DNA of 50,487 nucleotides from an uncultured Alteromonadaceae bacterium (GTDB lineage: Bacteria; Pseudomonadota; Gammaproteobacteria; Enterobacterales; Alteromonadaceae). Positions within the stretch are counted from its first letter, which is position 1, and each line of letters starts with the position of its first letter. The DNA is taken from positions 1 to 50,487 of the forward strand of contig CATMRP010000017.1 of the NCBI GenBank assembly GCA_950073835.1. The letters are read 5' to 3'. Below the pieces are notes generated by a model. That model was not told where the DNA came from, searched no databases, and was given only the letters and a program-made list of their open reading frames with translations. This document shows, one piece after another, positions 1 through 7,006 of the stretch. The position numbers and the translations under genes were made by a program.

Positions 1-284
1 GATATAGAACGCATCTCCTTAAACGAAGATAGCCTCAAACACTAAACGAATCACAACGGTCTATATTGATCGCTTACAAATTTGTAGCGAACAAACTTAC
101 AATAACGCTGCTGTATAAAGATATTTGCATGAAGCCTTTGCTCTTCTTTAGTAATGATTATGACTTCAATATGAATCTGTTAACTTTGGGTTTCGGAATA
201 TGATTCTGTCAAAAATGGCGGCAAAATAAATTAAGCCGCCTATCTTATCATAAACTTAATAATCAACGTTTCGGTGGCTATGTC
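1..284. other. Gene-free AT-rich stretch at the left edge
   Basis: I see no convincing coding region here. The only clear structure is the hairpin at 211-240 that ends the leftward operon. The stretch is AT-rich like the genes to its right, so the proposed island probably continues beyond the window. Confidence 0.6.
211..240 (-). terminator. Rho-independent terminator of the receptor/oxygenase operon
   Basis: GGCGGC (217-222) pairs with GCCGCC (235-240) around an A/T-only loop. On the minus strand the stem is followed by ATTTTTG. It sits about 45 bases past the stop of the VOC gene, where a terminator for the four-gene leftward operon is expected. Confidence 0.7.
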
Positions 285-671
285 TTACATGGTTGATATT
301 CTGTAAACGTTACCATCAATGTCTTGTAAAACACTCTGATACCATCCGTAATAGGTATTGAATGGCGATTTTAGGAGTGTTGCACCGTTAGCAATGGATT
401 TTTCAGTTAATTCGTCAACCTCTTGAATATTATTTGCTTCAAATGTAATTACGTGGTGGGTTTCCTTTACTTCATTTACCGGTTTCGGGATATCTAACAA
501 ATCGTAAGCGTCAAAACTACTAAACCCTAACTTCGATACACCAGTATCAAAGCCTATGAAATAATTTGATCTACTTTCTTCTATTTCTTTAAATCCAAAA
601 ATATCACAATAAAATTTACTAAGGCGTTCGATATCTTTCGAAAATATATTTAAATAAGACAAGGAGTTCAT
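285..671 (-). CDS. VOC (glyoxalase/bleomycin-resistance fold) family protein
   Basis: This 128-residue protein has the length and pattern of a single-subunit VOC protein: two beta-alpha-beta-beta-beta modules, an N-terminal YLNIFSKD strand followed by LSKFYCDIFGF, and a C-terminal QDIDGNVYRI. VOC proteins usually bind a divalent metal through a His in the first strand and a Glu near the end (as in DGNxxEL). Here the first position appears to be Asn and the last Arg, so metal binding is doubtful. It is the last gene of the operon, 20 bases after the upstream oxygenase gene, with only a weak ribosome site. A role in binding or transforming the same substrate as the two oxygenases is inference from context. 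The family call is firm; the reaction is unknown. Confidence 0.8.
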   Translation of the reverse strand: MNSLSYLNIFSKDIERLSKFYCDIFGFKEIEESRSNYFIGFDTGVSKLGFSSFDAYDLLDIPKPVNEVKETHHVITFEANNIQEVDELTEKSIANGATLLKSPFNTYYGWYQSVLQDIDGNVYRISTM

Positions 672-691
672 TTTTAATTCACTATATTATT

Positions 692-1669
692 TCAAAGATC
701 ATATGTTTTGCTATACATGTACGCAATGTGTTTACCAACGGTGGTTGGTTGATAATCTGGATTATTATCTTTTGGCATACACGTAGATACACAGGAGACT
801 TCATAAAAATAATCAGGGTCAAAAAATGTTGGGCATGAATAACGTGACCGGCCTGAATTATTGTTCAAAACCCTATGCATATTCGAGTGATAAAGACCAT
901 TAGTTAGTACTTTGATCATTTCTCCCAAATTAACTACAAATGTACCTGGTATAGGAGGAGCCGTTAGCCAGTCTCCAGCCGCATTTTGCACTTCCAGCCC
1001 ACCAATATCGTCCTGTAACAAAACTGTGAGCATTCCCCAATCTGTATGTGCACCAGCTCCTAATTGATTCTTCTCTCCATGATTTAGCTGCTCAGGATAA
1101 TGTAATAACCTAGAAAAAATCATTGGTTCGTCAAGTCCTTCAGCGAAATAGTCTCGGGGTAGGTTAAGAGACAAAGCGAGTATTTCTATCAGATCTTTAG
1201 CTAAGCCTGTAACGTGATGTAAATACTCATTATATTGTTCTTTAAAACCTGTTGGGCTGTGAGGCCATTGATTAGGCCCACAGTTGGGCACTTTTTTTGA
1301 GACGTAAGGGTGCGAAGGTGACAGGTCATTTCCGATAACAAAACCTTCTTTCAGGTCTGCGGGGGAGCCTTCATCTAAAACTTGCGCAGCTATAGGTTCA
1401 TACCCACGTACAATTTCCCAATTTTTGGAGTAACATTCCATTTTCACATCATCTGGTTGAGAAAAATACTTCTTTGCCAAATCGAGTTGCGCATCCATTA
1501 ATGCTAATGGGACTTTATGTCCTTCCACATAGAAAAATCCAGTTTCACGAGCCGCTTTATGTAGCTCCCACGCAATTGATTTTTGCTTTTCTAAATCACT
1601 AGAATAAAAGTCACTTATGTCAATTAAAGGAATTTTATTTGGTGCTTTTGGTGGTTCGTAAATAATCAT
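692..1669 (-). CDS. Isopenicillin-N-synthase-like Fe(II)/2-oxoglutarate oxygenase (copy A)
   Basis: The protein (325 residues from the chosen start) has the DIOX_N region (PLIDISDF near the N-terminus, then ETGFFYVEGHKV) and the double-stranded beta-helix core. The iron triad is visible: AHTDWG gives His and Asp, SNMHRV gives the distal His. RSRYS supplies the Arg-x-Ser that binds 2-oxoglutarate. Family members hydroxylate, desaturate or ring-close small molecules, including plant-hormone and antibiotic precursors. I chose the ATG at 1667-1669 over the one at 1685-1687 because GGAGAAT lies just upstream and the previous gene's TAA ends one base away, which implies translational coupling. It is about as long as its partner at 1671-2678 but clearly divergent, so the two probably do different steps. 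Confidence 0.87.
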   Translation of the reverse strand: MIIYEPPKAPNKIPLIDISDFYSSDLEKQKSIAWELHKAARETGFFYVEGHKVPLALMDAQLDLAKKYFSQPDDVKMECYSKNWEIVRGYEPIAAQVLDEGSPADLKEGFVIGNDLSPSHPYVSKKVPNCGPNQWPHSPTGFKEQYNEYLHHVTGLAKDLIEILALSLNLPRDYFAEGLDEPMIFSRLLHYPEQLNHGEKNQLGAGAHTDWGMLTVLLQDDIGGLEVQNAAGDWLTAPPIPGTFVVNLGEMIKVLTNGLYHSNMHRVLNNNSGRSRYSCPTFFDPDYFYEVSCVSTCMPKDNNPDYQPTTVGKHIAYMYSKTYDL

Positions 1670-1670
1670 A

Positions 1671-2678
1671 TTATTCTCCAATCTCATTAAATTTTGATGT
1701 TTTGTTCATTTTGTTAATTTTTGACATTAGATGTTCATAAGCTGTCGTCGTAGGGTATTTTGATGATTTCTCTAATCCTGGTATTGTTTCGATGACAGCA
1801 TCAAAATTAGGTTGGTGAAAAAAGACTATTGATTGTCTATCGGAATTCGAGTCCTTTGTTTTAGGATTTATGACGCGATGAATATTGGAAACCCATTTAC
1901 CTCCAGTCCAATAAGACATCAAGTCCCCCAGATTAACAATAAAACTATTGTCAACAATTGGCACGTCTTTCCATTCACCTAATTTGTTTTTAACTTGAAG
2001 TCCCGGCTTATTTTCTGCTTTAAGAATAGTAAGTGACCCATAATCAGTATGGGAGCCAGCTCGAATTTGAGACGGAGAATATGAGTTCTTCTGCTCTGGA
2101 TAATTTGCAGCAACTAGATTTGTCATATGCTTATCAATTTTTGATGAAAACCAAAATTCGTCGACTCCTAAAGATAATGCAAACATTCTCATTATTCGTT
2201 CAGCAAGAGCTTCCATTTCTCGATAATATTCTAGTAATGCTTTTTTAAATTCAGGCAATGTATTATCGGGCCAAATATTCGGAATAAATATCTCTTGAGC
2301 CAAACCTGTTTTGAAATAATCGTCACAAGCGGGACCTAACTCCCTATTTAACGTGAAGTATTCTCGCAAGTCAGGTAAAGCCTCTTTATCGCCTAATGTA
2401 GCTCCAAGGTTTCCAGTCTCCATGCCAAAGTACCCCCGATAGTAGGATTTACTCTTAGGCGAGAATTCTTTCTTTTTATCAGTTGGGAGTGAAAAGAAGG
2501 CAGAAACCTGTTGTTGAGCTTTTTTAACTACATCTAGGTTTACACCATGGTTTGACAGTACTAAGAAACCAATGTTTGTAACAACATTTCCTATTTCCTC
2601 TGCTAACTTAAATCTTTCATTTATTTTTTCAGAATATGCATTTGAAAAGTCAATTACAGGTACATCTAAATAATCCAT
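1671..2678 (-). CDS. Isopenicillin-N-synthase-like Fe(II)/2-oxoglutarate oxygenase (copy B)
   Basis: This 335-residue oxygenase of the same superfamily as its neighbour begins with VPVIDFSNAY and NIGFLVLSNHGV, typical of DIOX_N. The core shows SHTDYGSLT (iron His and Asp), SNIHRV (second His) and DRQSI (Arg-x-Ser, 2-oxoglutarate). All residues needed for catalysis are present. The start at 2678 is preferred to 2696 because AAGGAAGG sits directly upstream; the longer form would overlap the receptor gene. It is the second gene of the operon, between the TonB receptor and copy A. Two tandem divergent oxygenases next to an uptake receptor suggest stepwise oxidation of an imported compound, which is inference. 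The substrate cannot be told from sequence. Confidence 0.87.
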   Translation of the reverse strand: MDYLDVPVIDFSNAYSEKINERFKLAEEIGNVVTNIGFLVLSNHGVNLDVVKKAQQQVSAFFSLPTDKKKEFSPKSKSYYRGYFGMETGNLGATLGDKEALPDLREYFTLNRELGPACDDYFKTGLAQEIFIPNIWPDNTLPEFKKALLEYYREMEALAERIMRMFALSLGVDEFWFSSKIDKHMTNLVAANYPEQKNSYSPSQIRAGSHTDYGSLTILKAENKPGLQVKNKLGEWKDVPIVDNSFIVNLGDLMSYWTGGKWVSNIHRVINPKTKDSNSDRQSIVFFHQPNFDAVIETIPGLEKSSKYPTTTAYEHLMSKINKMNKTSKFNEIGE

Positions 2679-2688
2679 TTTTCCTTCC

Positions 2689-4989
2689 TTATTCAAAGTT
2701 GTATTTAAATTTTATTGATATATTTCGGGGCTTGTTGGGGACATGTGTCACTGAGCCAAATTCTATAAAATCAAAAGATTGAACTCTGTATTGTTCGTCC
2801 GTTAGGTTGTTTATAGAAATAGAGTATTTGTACTTTCCATCATTTCTGGTTGTTGATAGCGCAATATCAGATAAAAAATAAGAATCTGCTGTTAATAGAG
2901 GATTATTTCTAACATCGTGAAAGACGCGGTCAGTATAGCTAACGCGTAAATTGAGGTTTGTTTCCCAGTCAGAGAATAGATTCCACCAAGAGTCATATGA
3001 AATAACTACTTTCAATGGAGGCGCGAAAGGAACATCATTACCTGATAGGTTTTCGCCATTCGCACTTATAAAATCGGTATATTTCGCGTGTATAAATGAT
3101 AACCCTAGGTTAATAGAGTTATAATCATTAAGATTTATATTTGCTCCTATTTCGCCTCCTTTATAAATTCCCTTACTAGCATTAGTTACTATAAAGTTCT
3201 GACCACCGAATTGATTGGATGTAACATCAAAAACGTGGATATCCCTATAATCGTAGTAGTAAAAAGCGGTATCTAAGACAACTCTTCCTGCAAACAATGA
3301 TGACTTAAACCCTACTTCATAGGCCATTAAATCCTCTGGCTTGTAGCTATTAAATTCGCCAGGATCTCCGAATCCTGCTCCGGCACCACCACTCTTGTAA
3401 CCATTGCTTACAGTAGAATAGAGCATTGTATTTTCAGAAATTTCTTGCTGAAGTCCAATAGTCCAGGAAATATCAGTAAAAGTCTGATCTGATATAGACC
3501 CTTCTACATCTCCGGGGGCAAAATCGAGTGCTGTAGGTCTAATACTGTAATGATCAAAGTAAACAGAATCATTTGTGTATCTAAGCCCAGATAGAAAATA
3601 CAACCCTGATGTTAAAGGATATTTTAAGTTGCCGTATATGGCCTTGGATAGCTGTTTCTGATAAAACTCTTGGTCTGTTTCTAGGCCAAAGAAAACGTAC
3701 TTATTGTCTGCGGACAGTTCATCAGATGATATATATAATCCGAGATCCCAATCAAACTCATCTTGTGCATTTGAAGTTATCTGAAATTCTGATGAAGCCG
3801 TTTTGAAATTAGATTTATAGTAATTATTAGAAAGCATATATGCGCCGCCATCGGCATCATACTGACTATCTCTTTTAAATCGGTCAAATGCGATAATATG
3901 TTTAACGCTGAATGCAGGAAAATCATAGTTTAATTTTCCGTAGAGGCCATATGAGTCAGAGTTTGCATCGCCGAAAAAGTCATGGTCACCAGCACTGGTA
4001 TCCCCCCTCTCACCAACGCCGTCAGAATCTCGATAACCTAAGTAATCGATGCAATCAATTCTCGAACGAGGGTCACAAGTTGGCTCATAAGTTACGGGGT
4101 CTACTATACCTACATACTGAAATGTTCCGCCGTCAGCTCTACGACGCATAGAATGTATCATTAACTCGTAGTTAAATAGCGTTGACGGATTCCAATCAAG
4201 TAATAATCTCGTTGCAAGTAAATTTTCAGCGTTAAGGCTATTGTTTTTAAGTGTACCCGGAAAACCATCGCCCTTCGGTTCAGATGCCCGGCTTGAAGCC
4301 CACCCATCATCATTTACGTATTTGTAGGCAAATCGAAAGTTGGTTGTTTCTGATATAGGTCCAGTAATAGCTCCTGCACTTTTAATTTCATTGAAAGATC
4401 CAACACCTAAATCAAAATAGCCGGAGAAAGTATCTTCTGGCTTAGCGGTAACATATTTTATTAGTCCACCTGTTACATTCCGCCCATAGCGGGTACCTTG
4501 TGGGCCTTTCAATACTTCAATTCTTTCAAGATCGAAAATAGGAGCGGTATGTTGGAACGTATTTGGGAGATAAACATCGTCTATGTAAACACCTACAGTT
4601 GGATTGGTGTTTGACGCAAAATCTATACTGCCAGACCCTCTAATCCACGCTTTCGCCTGTTCAGATGAAGACACCGCTCGTATTTCTACTCCCGGAAAAT
4701 ATGAACTCAGATCATTAGTAGTGTCTACATCAAATGATTCAATTTTCCCCGCAGACAAAGTATCTATTGCTATTGGTACACTTAGTATAGATTCTGCTTT
4801 TCTAGTTGCTGTCACGACGATACTTTCTACCATCTCCTCAGCGTTCACTTGCTCTGGACTTAAAATGAAATTAGCCAAAAGCAGTGTTGTAAAAACTTTT
4901 AAGTTTGATTTGAATTTACTATTAGCATTTATATTTCGTTTAAAGTGATCAAATTGTCGTTCTGACTGTTCGACATATAGAATTTTCAT
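2689..4989 (-). CDS. TonB-dependent outer-membrane receptor of the oxygenase operon
   Basis: This 766-residue receptor has an unusually long, basic N-terminus before the hydrophobic signal segment (FTTLLLANFILSP, cleavage near VNAEE). A TonB box-like ESIVVTATRKAE follows, then the plug domain (PGVEIRAV, WIRGSGSIDF, LERIEVLKGPQGTRYGRNVTGG) and a long beta-barrel ending in the aromatic terminus FKYNFE. The plug style is that of receptors for organic substrates in sphingomonads and alteromonads as much as siderophore receptors; the ligand is not readable. It is the first gene of a leftward operon with two 2-oxoglutarate oxygenases and a VOC protein, so it probably imports their substrate. Its ribosome site AAGGA lies inside a strong dyad at 4991-5029. 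Base composition is more AT-rich than genes right of 7000. Confidence 0.9.
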   Translation of the reverse strand: MKILYVEQSERQFDHFKRNINANSKFKSNLKVFTTLLLANFILSPEQVNAEEMVESIVVTATRKAESILSVPIAIDTLSAGKIESFDVDTTNDLSSYFPGVEIRAVSSSEQAKAWIRGSGSIDFASNTNPTVGVYIDDVYLPNTFQHTAPIFDLERIEVLKGPQGTRYGRNVTGGLIKYVTAKPEDTFSGYFDLGVGSFNEIKSAGAITGPISETTNFRFAYKYVNDDGWASSRASEPKGDGFPGTLKNNSLNAENLLATRLLLDWNPSTLFNYELMIHSMRRRADGGTFQYVGIVDPVTYEPTCDPRSRIDCIDYLGYRDSDGVGERGDTSAGDHDFFGDANSDSYGLYGKLNYDFPAFSVKHIIAFDRFKRDSQYDADGGAYMLSNNYYKSNFKTASSEFQITSNAQDEFDWDLGLYISSDELSADNKYVFFGLETDQEFYQKQLSKAIYGNLKYPLTSGLYFLSGLRYTNDSVYFDHYSIRPTALDFAPGDVEGSISDQTFTDISWTIGLQQEISENTMLYSTVSNGYKSGGAGAGFGDPGEFNSYKPEDLMAYEVGFKSSLFAGRVVLDTAFYYYDYRDIHVFDVTSNQFGGQNFIVTNASKGIYKGGEIGANINLNDYNSINLGLSFIHAKYTDFISANGENLSGNDVPFAPPLKVVISYDSWWNLFSDWETNLNLRVSYTDRVFHDVRNNPLLTADSYFLSDIALSTTRNDGKYKYSISINNLTDEQYRVQSFDFIEFGSVTHVPNKPRNISIKFKYNFE

Positions 4990-4990
4990 T

Positions 4991-5029
4991 GATTATCCTT
5001 CCCAAGGTTGTGCCTTTAGGAAGATAATC
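4991..5029 (-). promoter_or_regulatory. Long hairpin or operator enclosing the receptor's ribosome-binding site
   Basis: On the plus strand GATTATCCTTCC (4991-5002) is mirrored by GGAAGATAATC (5019-5029), with an inner AAGG/CCTT pair and a five-base loop. In the receptor mRNA this folds the AAGGA Shine-Dalgarno, just before the ATG at 4989, into a stem of about 15 pairs. It could be a translational switch or a DNA operator. Confidence 0.6.
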
Positions 5030-5240
5030 GATGAGATCCGATATTTGCTTATCTCAAATCTCTATAATAGTTTTTGTTTAATAGATATTAAGTAAACGGA
5101 AATTATTACAGATAAGTTGTCGCGTAAGATTTTGATTTAAAATGTTTTTATTTTTTTATAATGATGAAAATAAGATAAATTAAACTGAATGAATCCTTTG
5201 AAATTAAGAGGCGTGTTTATCTTTGACTGGCGAGTTATAG

Positions 5241-6530
5241 TTAAATACAACCACGTTTCTTGTACTCTGCCGCCCATTCTTTAAAACGGTTTTCGTCGCG
5301 TTCAGCACTCTTAGCTCGCCTTTCTAGTGTTTTGTTCGAAACGGGCTTTGGCTTAGTTTTATCGAAAGTTACACCTGATAATTCGTCGGCAAACATTTCA
5401 GGTCTTACATGACTGTAATGTTGTTCAATCATAGCAACACTAGTACCACACTGTTTAGCAATAACGTCCATGCTTGTGCCTGCCAGCAGTTGCCACGTGA
5501 TATAAGTATGGCGCAATGAATAAAGCGTTCTTGGCCCTCGTGGTGAGTCTTTTAGATTATTGTTCTGAAGAACTTTTTCAAATGCCTTTCCTAACTGTGG
5601 TGTTGTTTCACCATTAGCCAATCGGAATAATTCCTGGCTTGGTGTTCTATGTGGAAACCTTTCGCGGAGTCGGGATATCGCGCCAATGACATCTTTTTTA
5701 CAGACGACTTTTCGTGTGCCAGTATGTTTAGTTGTTTTACCTTTGCGGACATTAATGAAAAACTGAGCTTTACTACCTTGTGTTTTTATTTCGATATCGC
5801 CCCAGGTGATGCTTTCCATCTCTGTACCAGGTCTTATGCCAGTGTTTACCGCGATTTCACAATAGTCATACAGTAGCTCTCTAATCTGACGTGTTTTTTC
5901 ACTGTGAGCGTTTCGTTCGCTTTCGTAGATACCATCTATTACTGCGTCATATTCGTCCTCTGAAAATGCAGCGCGGCGAGTACCGGCTTCACCCTTTGAA
6001 GAAAGTACCGGAACCTGTGCTGCTATCATCCACTTTTGTTCGATAGCTTCTTTAAAAACGAGGTTTAAAGCTGCATTGTGTGTCAATAAAGTGGACGAGG
6101 CAGGTGGTTTACTCATTCGCTTCTTACGCCATGCCACGAATTTAGATATAGCTTCTTGATCGATGGAAGTGACGAAGGTCCGAGCGAAATAGGGGATATG
6201 GTAGTTTTCTAATGCGCGAATGTAGTCTTTAAATGTGCGCTTGCCACCGCCGTGTTCTAATTGTTCTTCGAGCTTTTCAATAACACGATCAGCTACATCC
6301 TTGAATCTCTTGCTTTGGATGAGTGCATTATTTTCGTGACGTATTTCATGATCCAGAAAGATACGGTGAGCCATAGCAATAGCCTCATCTTTGTCTTTCT
6401 TCTTAGTTGATTTGCATAACCATTTTTTGTGGTTAGTCAGTATGAATCGCGCATACCAACGTTCGCTGTTATCTTGTTTGAAGATATACAGCGTGTCATT
6501 GATGTCGTGTCTAGCAATTTGTTTAGCCAT
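5241..6530 (-). CDS. Tyrosine-type site-specific integrase
   Basis: The 429-residue protein has an N-terminal arm/core-binding part (about 1-180, including FKDYIRALENYHIPYFA) and a C-terminal catalytic domain. Visible catalytic residues are Arg233 in NTGIRPG, a Lys in RKGKTTKH (about 263-267), Arg340 in LYSLRHTYIT and the nucleophile Tyr372 in EQHYSHV. The box II His normally three residues before Arg340 is Tyr337, and the usual LGH is CGT, so two common positions differ; such variants occur in some island integrases. The gene lies directly inside a truncated tRNA-Phe 3' end (6625-6683), the classic place for an island integrase. A decayed copy of part of a related gene is at 14277-14351. It probably catalyses integration and excision of the AT-rich block to its left. 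Confidence 0.92.
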   Translation of the reverse strand: MAKQIARHDINDTLYIFKQDNSERWYARFILTNHKKWLCKSTKKKDKDEAIAMAHRIFLDHEIRHENNALIQSKRFKDVADRVIEKLEEQLEHGGGKRTFKDYIRALENYHIPYFARTFVTSIDQEAISKFVAWRKKRMSKPPASSTLLTHNAALNLVFKEAIEQKWMIAAQVPVLSSKGEAGTRRAAFSEDEYDAVIDGIYESERNAHSEKTRQIRELLYDYCEIAVNTGIRPGTEMESITWGDIEIKTQGSKAQFFINVRKGKTTKHTGTRKVVCKKDVIGAISRLRERFPHRTPSQELFRLANGETTPQLGKAFEKVLQNNNLKDSPRGPRTLYSLRHTYITWQLLAGTSMDVIAKQCGTSVAMIEQHYSHVRPEMFADELSGVTFDKTKPKPVSNKTLERRAKSAERDENRFKEWAAEYKKRGCI

Positions 6531-6624
6531 GTCACTAGTAGAACAGGATAATTGTTAATTTGCAAAGTTTTTGCAAAGAAAATAAAAATATATTTATATC
6601 AATGTATTAAAGTCGTGATTTGCA

Positions 6625-6683
6625 TTGAAAATCCGCGTGTCCCTGCCGGTAACCGTGAGTCACGATCCCGGGTCGAGGCACCA
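6625..6683 (+). other. Displaced tRNA-Phe 3' fragment (probable attachment site)
   Basis: TTGAAAATCCGCGTGTC (6625-6641) is the GAA anticodon loop, the 3' half of the anticodon stem and the variable loop of a bacterial tRNA-Phe; it differs from the E. coli sequence at one base. CGATC CCGGG, a seven-base acceptor strand and ACCA end at 6683, followed by a terminator, as for a real tRNA gene. The 5' half is absent. Between CCTG and CGATC, where GTT of the T-loop is expected, 17 other bases occur. This is what an island integrated in the anticodon region leaves at its far end; the intact tRNA should lie left of the window. Confidence 0.62.
6643..6661 (+). repeat. 19-bp direct repeat, copy 1 (inside the tRNA-Phe T-arm)
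   Basis: CTGCCGGTAACCGTGAGTC occurs here and exactly again at 6783-6801. This copy includes the bases that disrupt the tRNA T-loop. After each copy a further 21 bases stay alignable and both end in ACCA. Confidence 0.8.
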
Positions 6684-6691
6684 TTATTCAG

Positions 6692-6722
6692 AAAGCCCTG
6701 CACGAAAATGCGGGGCTTTTTT
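6692..6722 (+). terminator. Terminator behind the tRNA-Phe fragment
   Basis: AAAGCCCTGCA (6692-6702) pairs with TGCGGGGCTTT (6709-6719) around CGAAAA and runs into T6. It starts nine bases after the CCA end, as is normal for a tRNA gene, and supports reading 6625-6683 as the original chromosomal tRNA end. Confidence 0.8.
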
Positions 6723-6782
6723 GATCCCAGCGTCGAAAAATCTCACTTAACGGGACACGCGTTCATGTTCCATTCGTTGAGA

Positions 6783-6822
6783 CTGCCGGTAACCGTGAGT
6801 CTCAATCTCAGGCCGATGACCA
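6783..6822 (+). repeat. 19-bp direct repeat, copy 2, with diverged tail
   Basis: This is an exact second copy of CTGCCGGTAACCGTGAGTC, 140 bases after the first, within GAGACT...AGTCTC so that it forms a hairpin. The following bases (6802-6822) match the tail of copy 1 at about two thirds of positions and likewise end in ACCA. It may be the trace of an earlier integration at the same tRNA. Confidence 0.75.
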
Positions 6823-7006
6823 ACTATATTAGCCAATGGGTTCGCTTCTATTATCAACATAACAAATCACGCTATTACTGAGCAAAAATGCAGAAAAATG
6901 GATTGCACTTTATTATCAGTCCGTCATGATCCTTGGCAACAACGAGCATGCACAAGCTCGCATTCTCGATAGAGCAAAACGTTAATCTCAGTAATACAGG
7001 CAAAGC

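Larger units (their letters stand above)
6634..6761. repeat. 10-bp inverted repeat around the tRNA-Phe 3' fragment
   Basis: CGCGTGTCCC at 6634-6643, within the tRNA-Phe fragment, recurs in perfect reverse complement as GGGACACGCG at 6752-6761, past the terminator. It may be an integrase arm or core site, or a leftover of inverted duplication. Confidence 0.6.
6531..7006. other. Attachment-site region without protein genes
   Basis: This 476-base gap holds the tRNA-Phe fragment, its terminator, a 10-bp inverted repeat and two copies of a 19-bp repeat, all listed separately. From about 6830 to 7006 I see only the probable promoter area of the Hsp70 gene. No protein gene is supported. Confidence 0.6.

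Noticed and set aside
2033..4948. Several plus-strand open frames across the oxygenase and receptor genes.
   Set aside because: They lie opposite genes with clear protein families and have no domain signal or ribosome sites.
6552..6881. A 109-codon reading frame over the tRNA-Phe fragment and repeats.
   Set aside because: It reads through the tRNA relic, terminator and both repeats; no ribosome site or protein-like composition.
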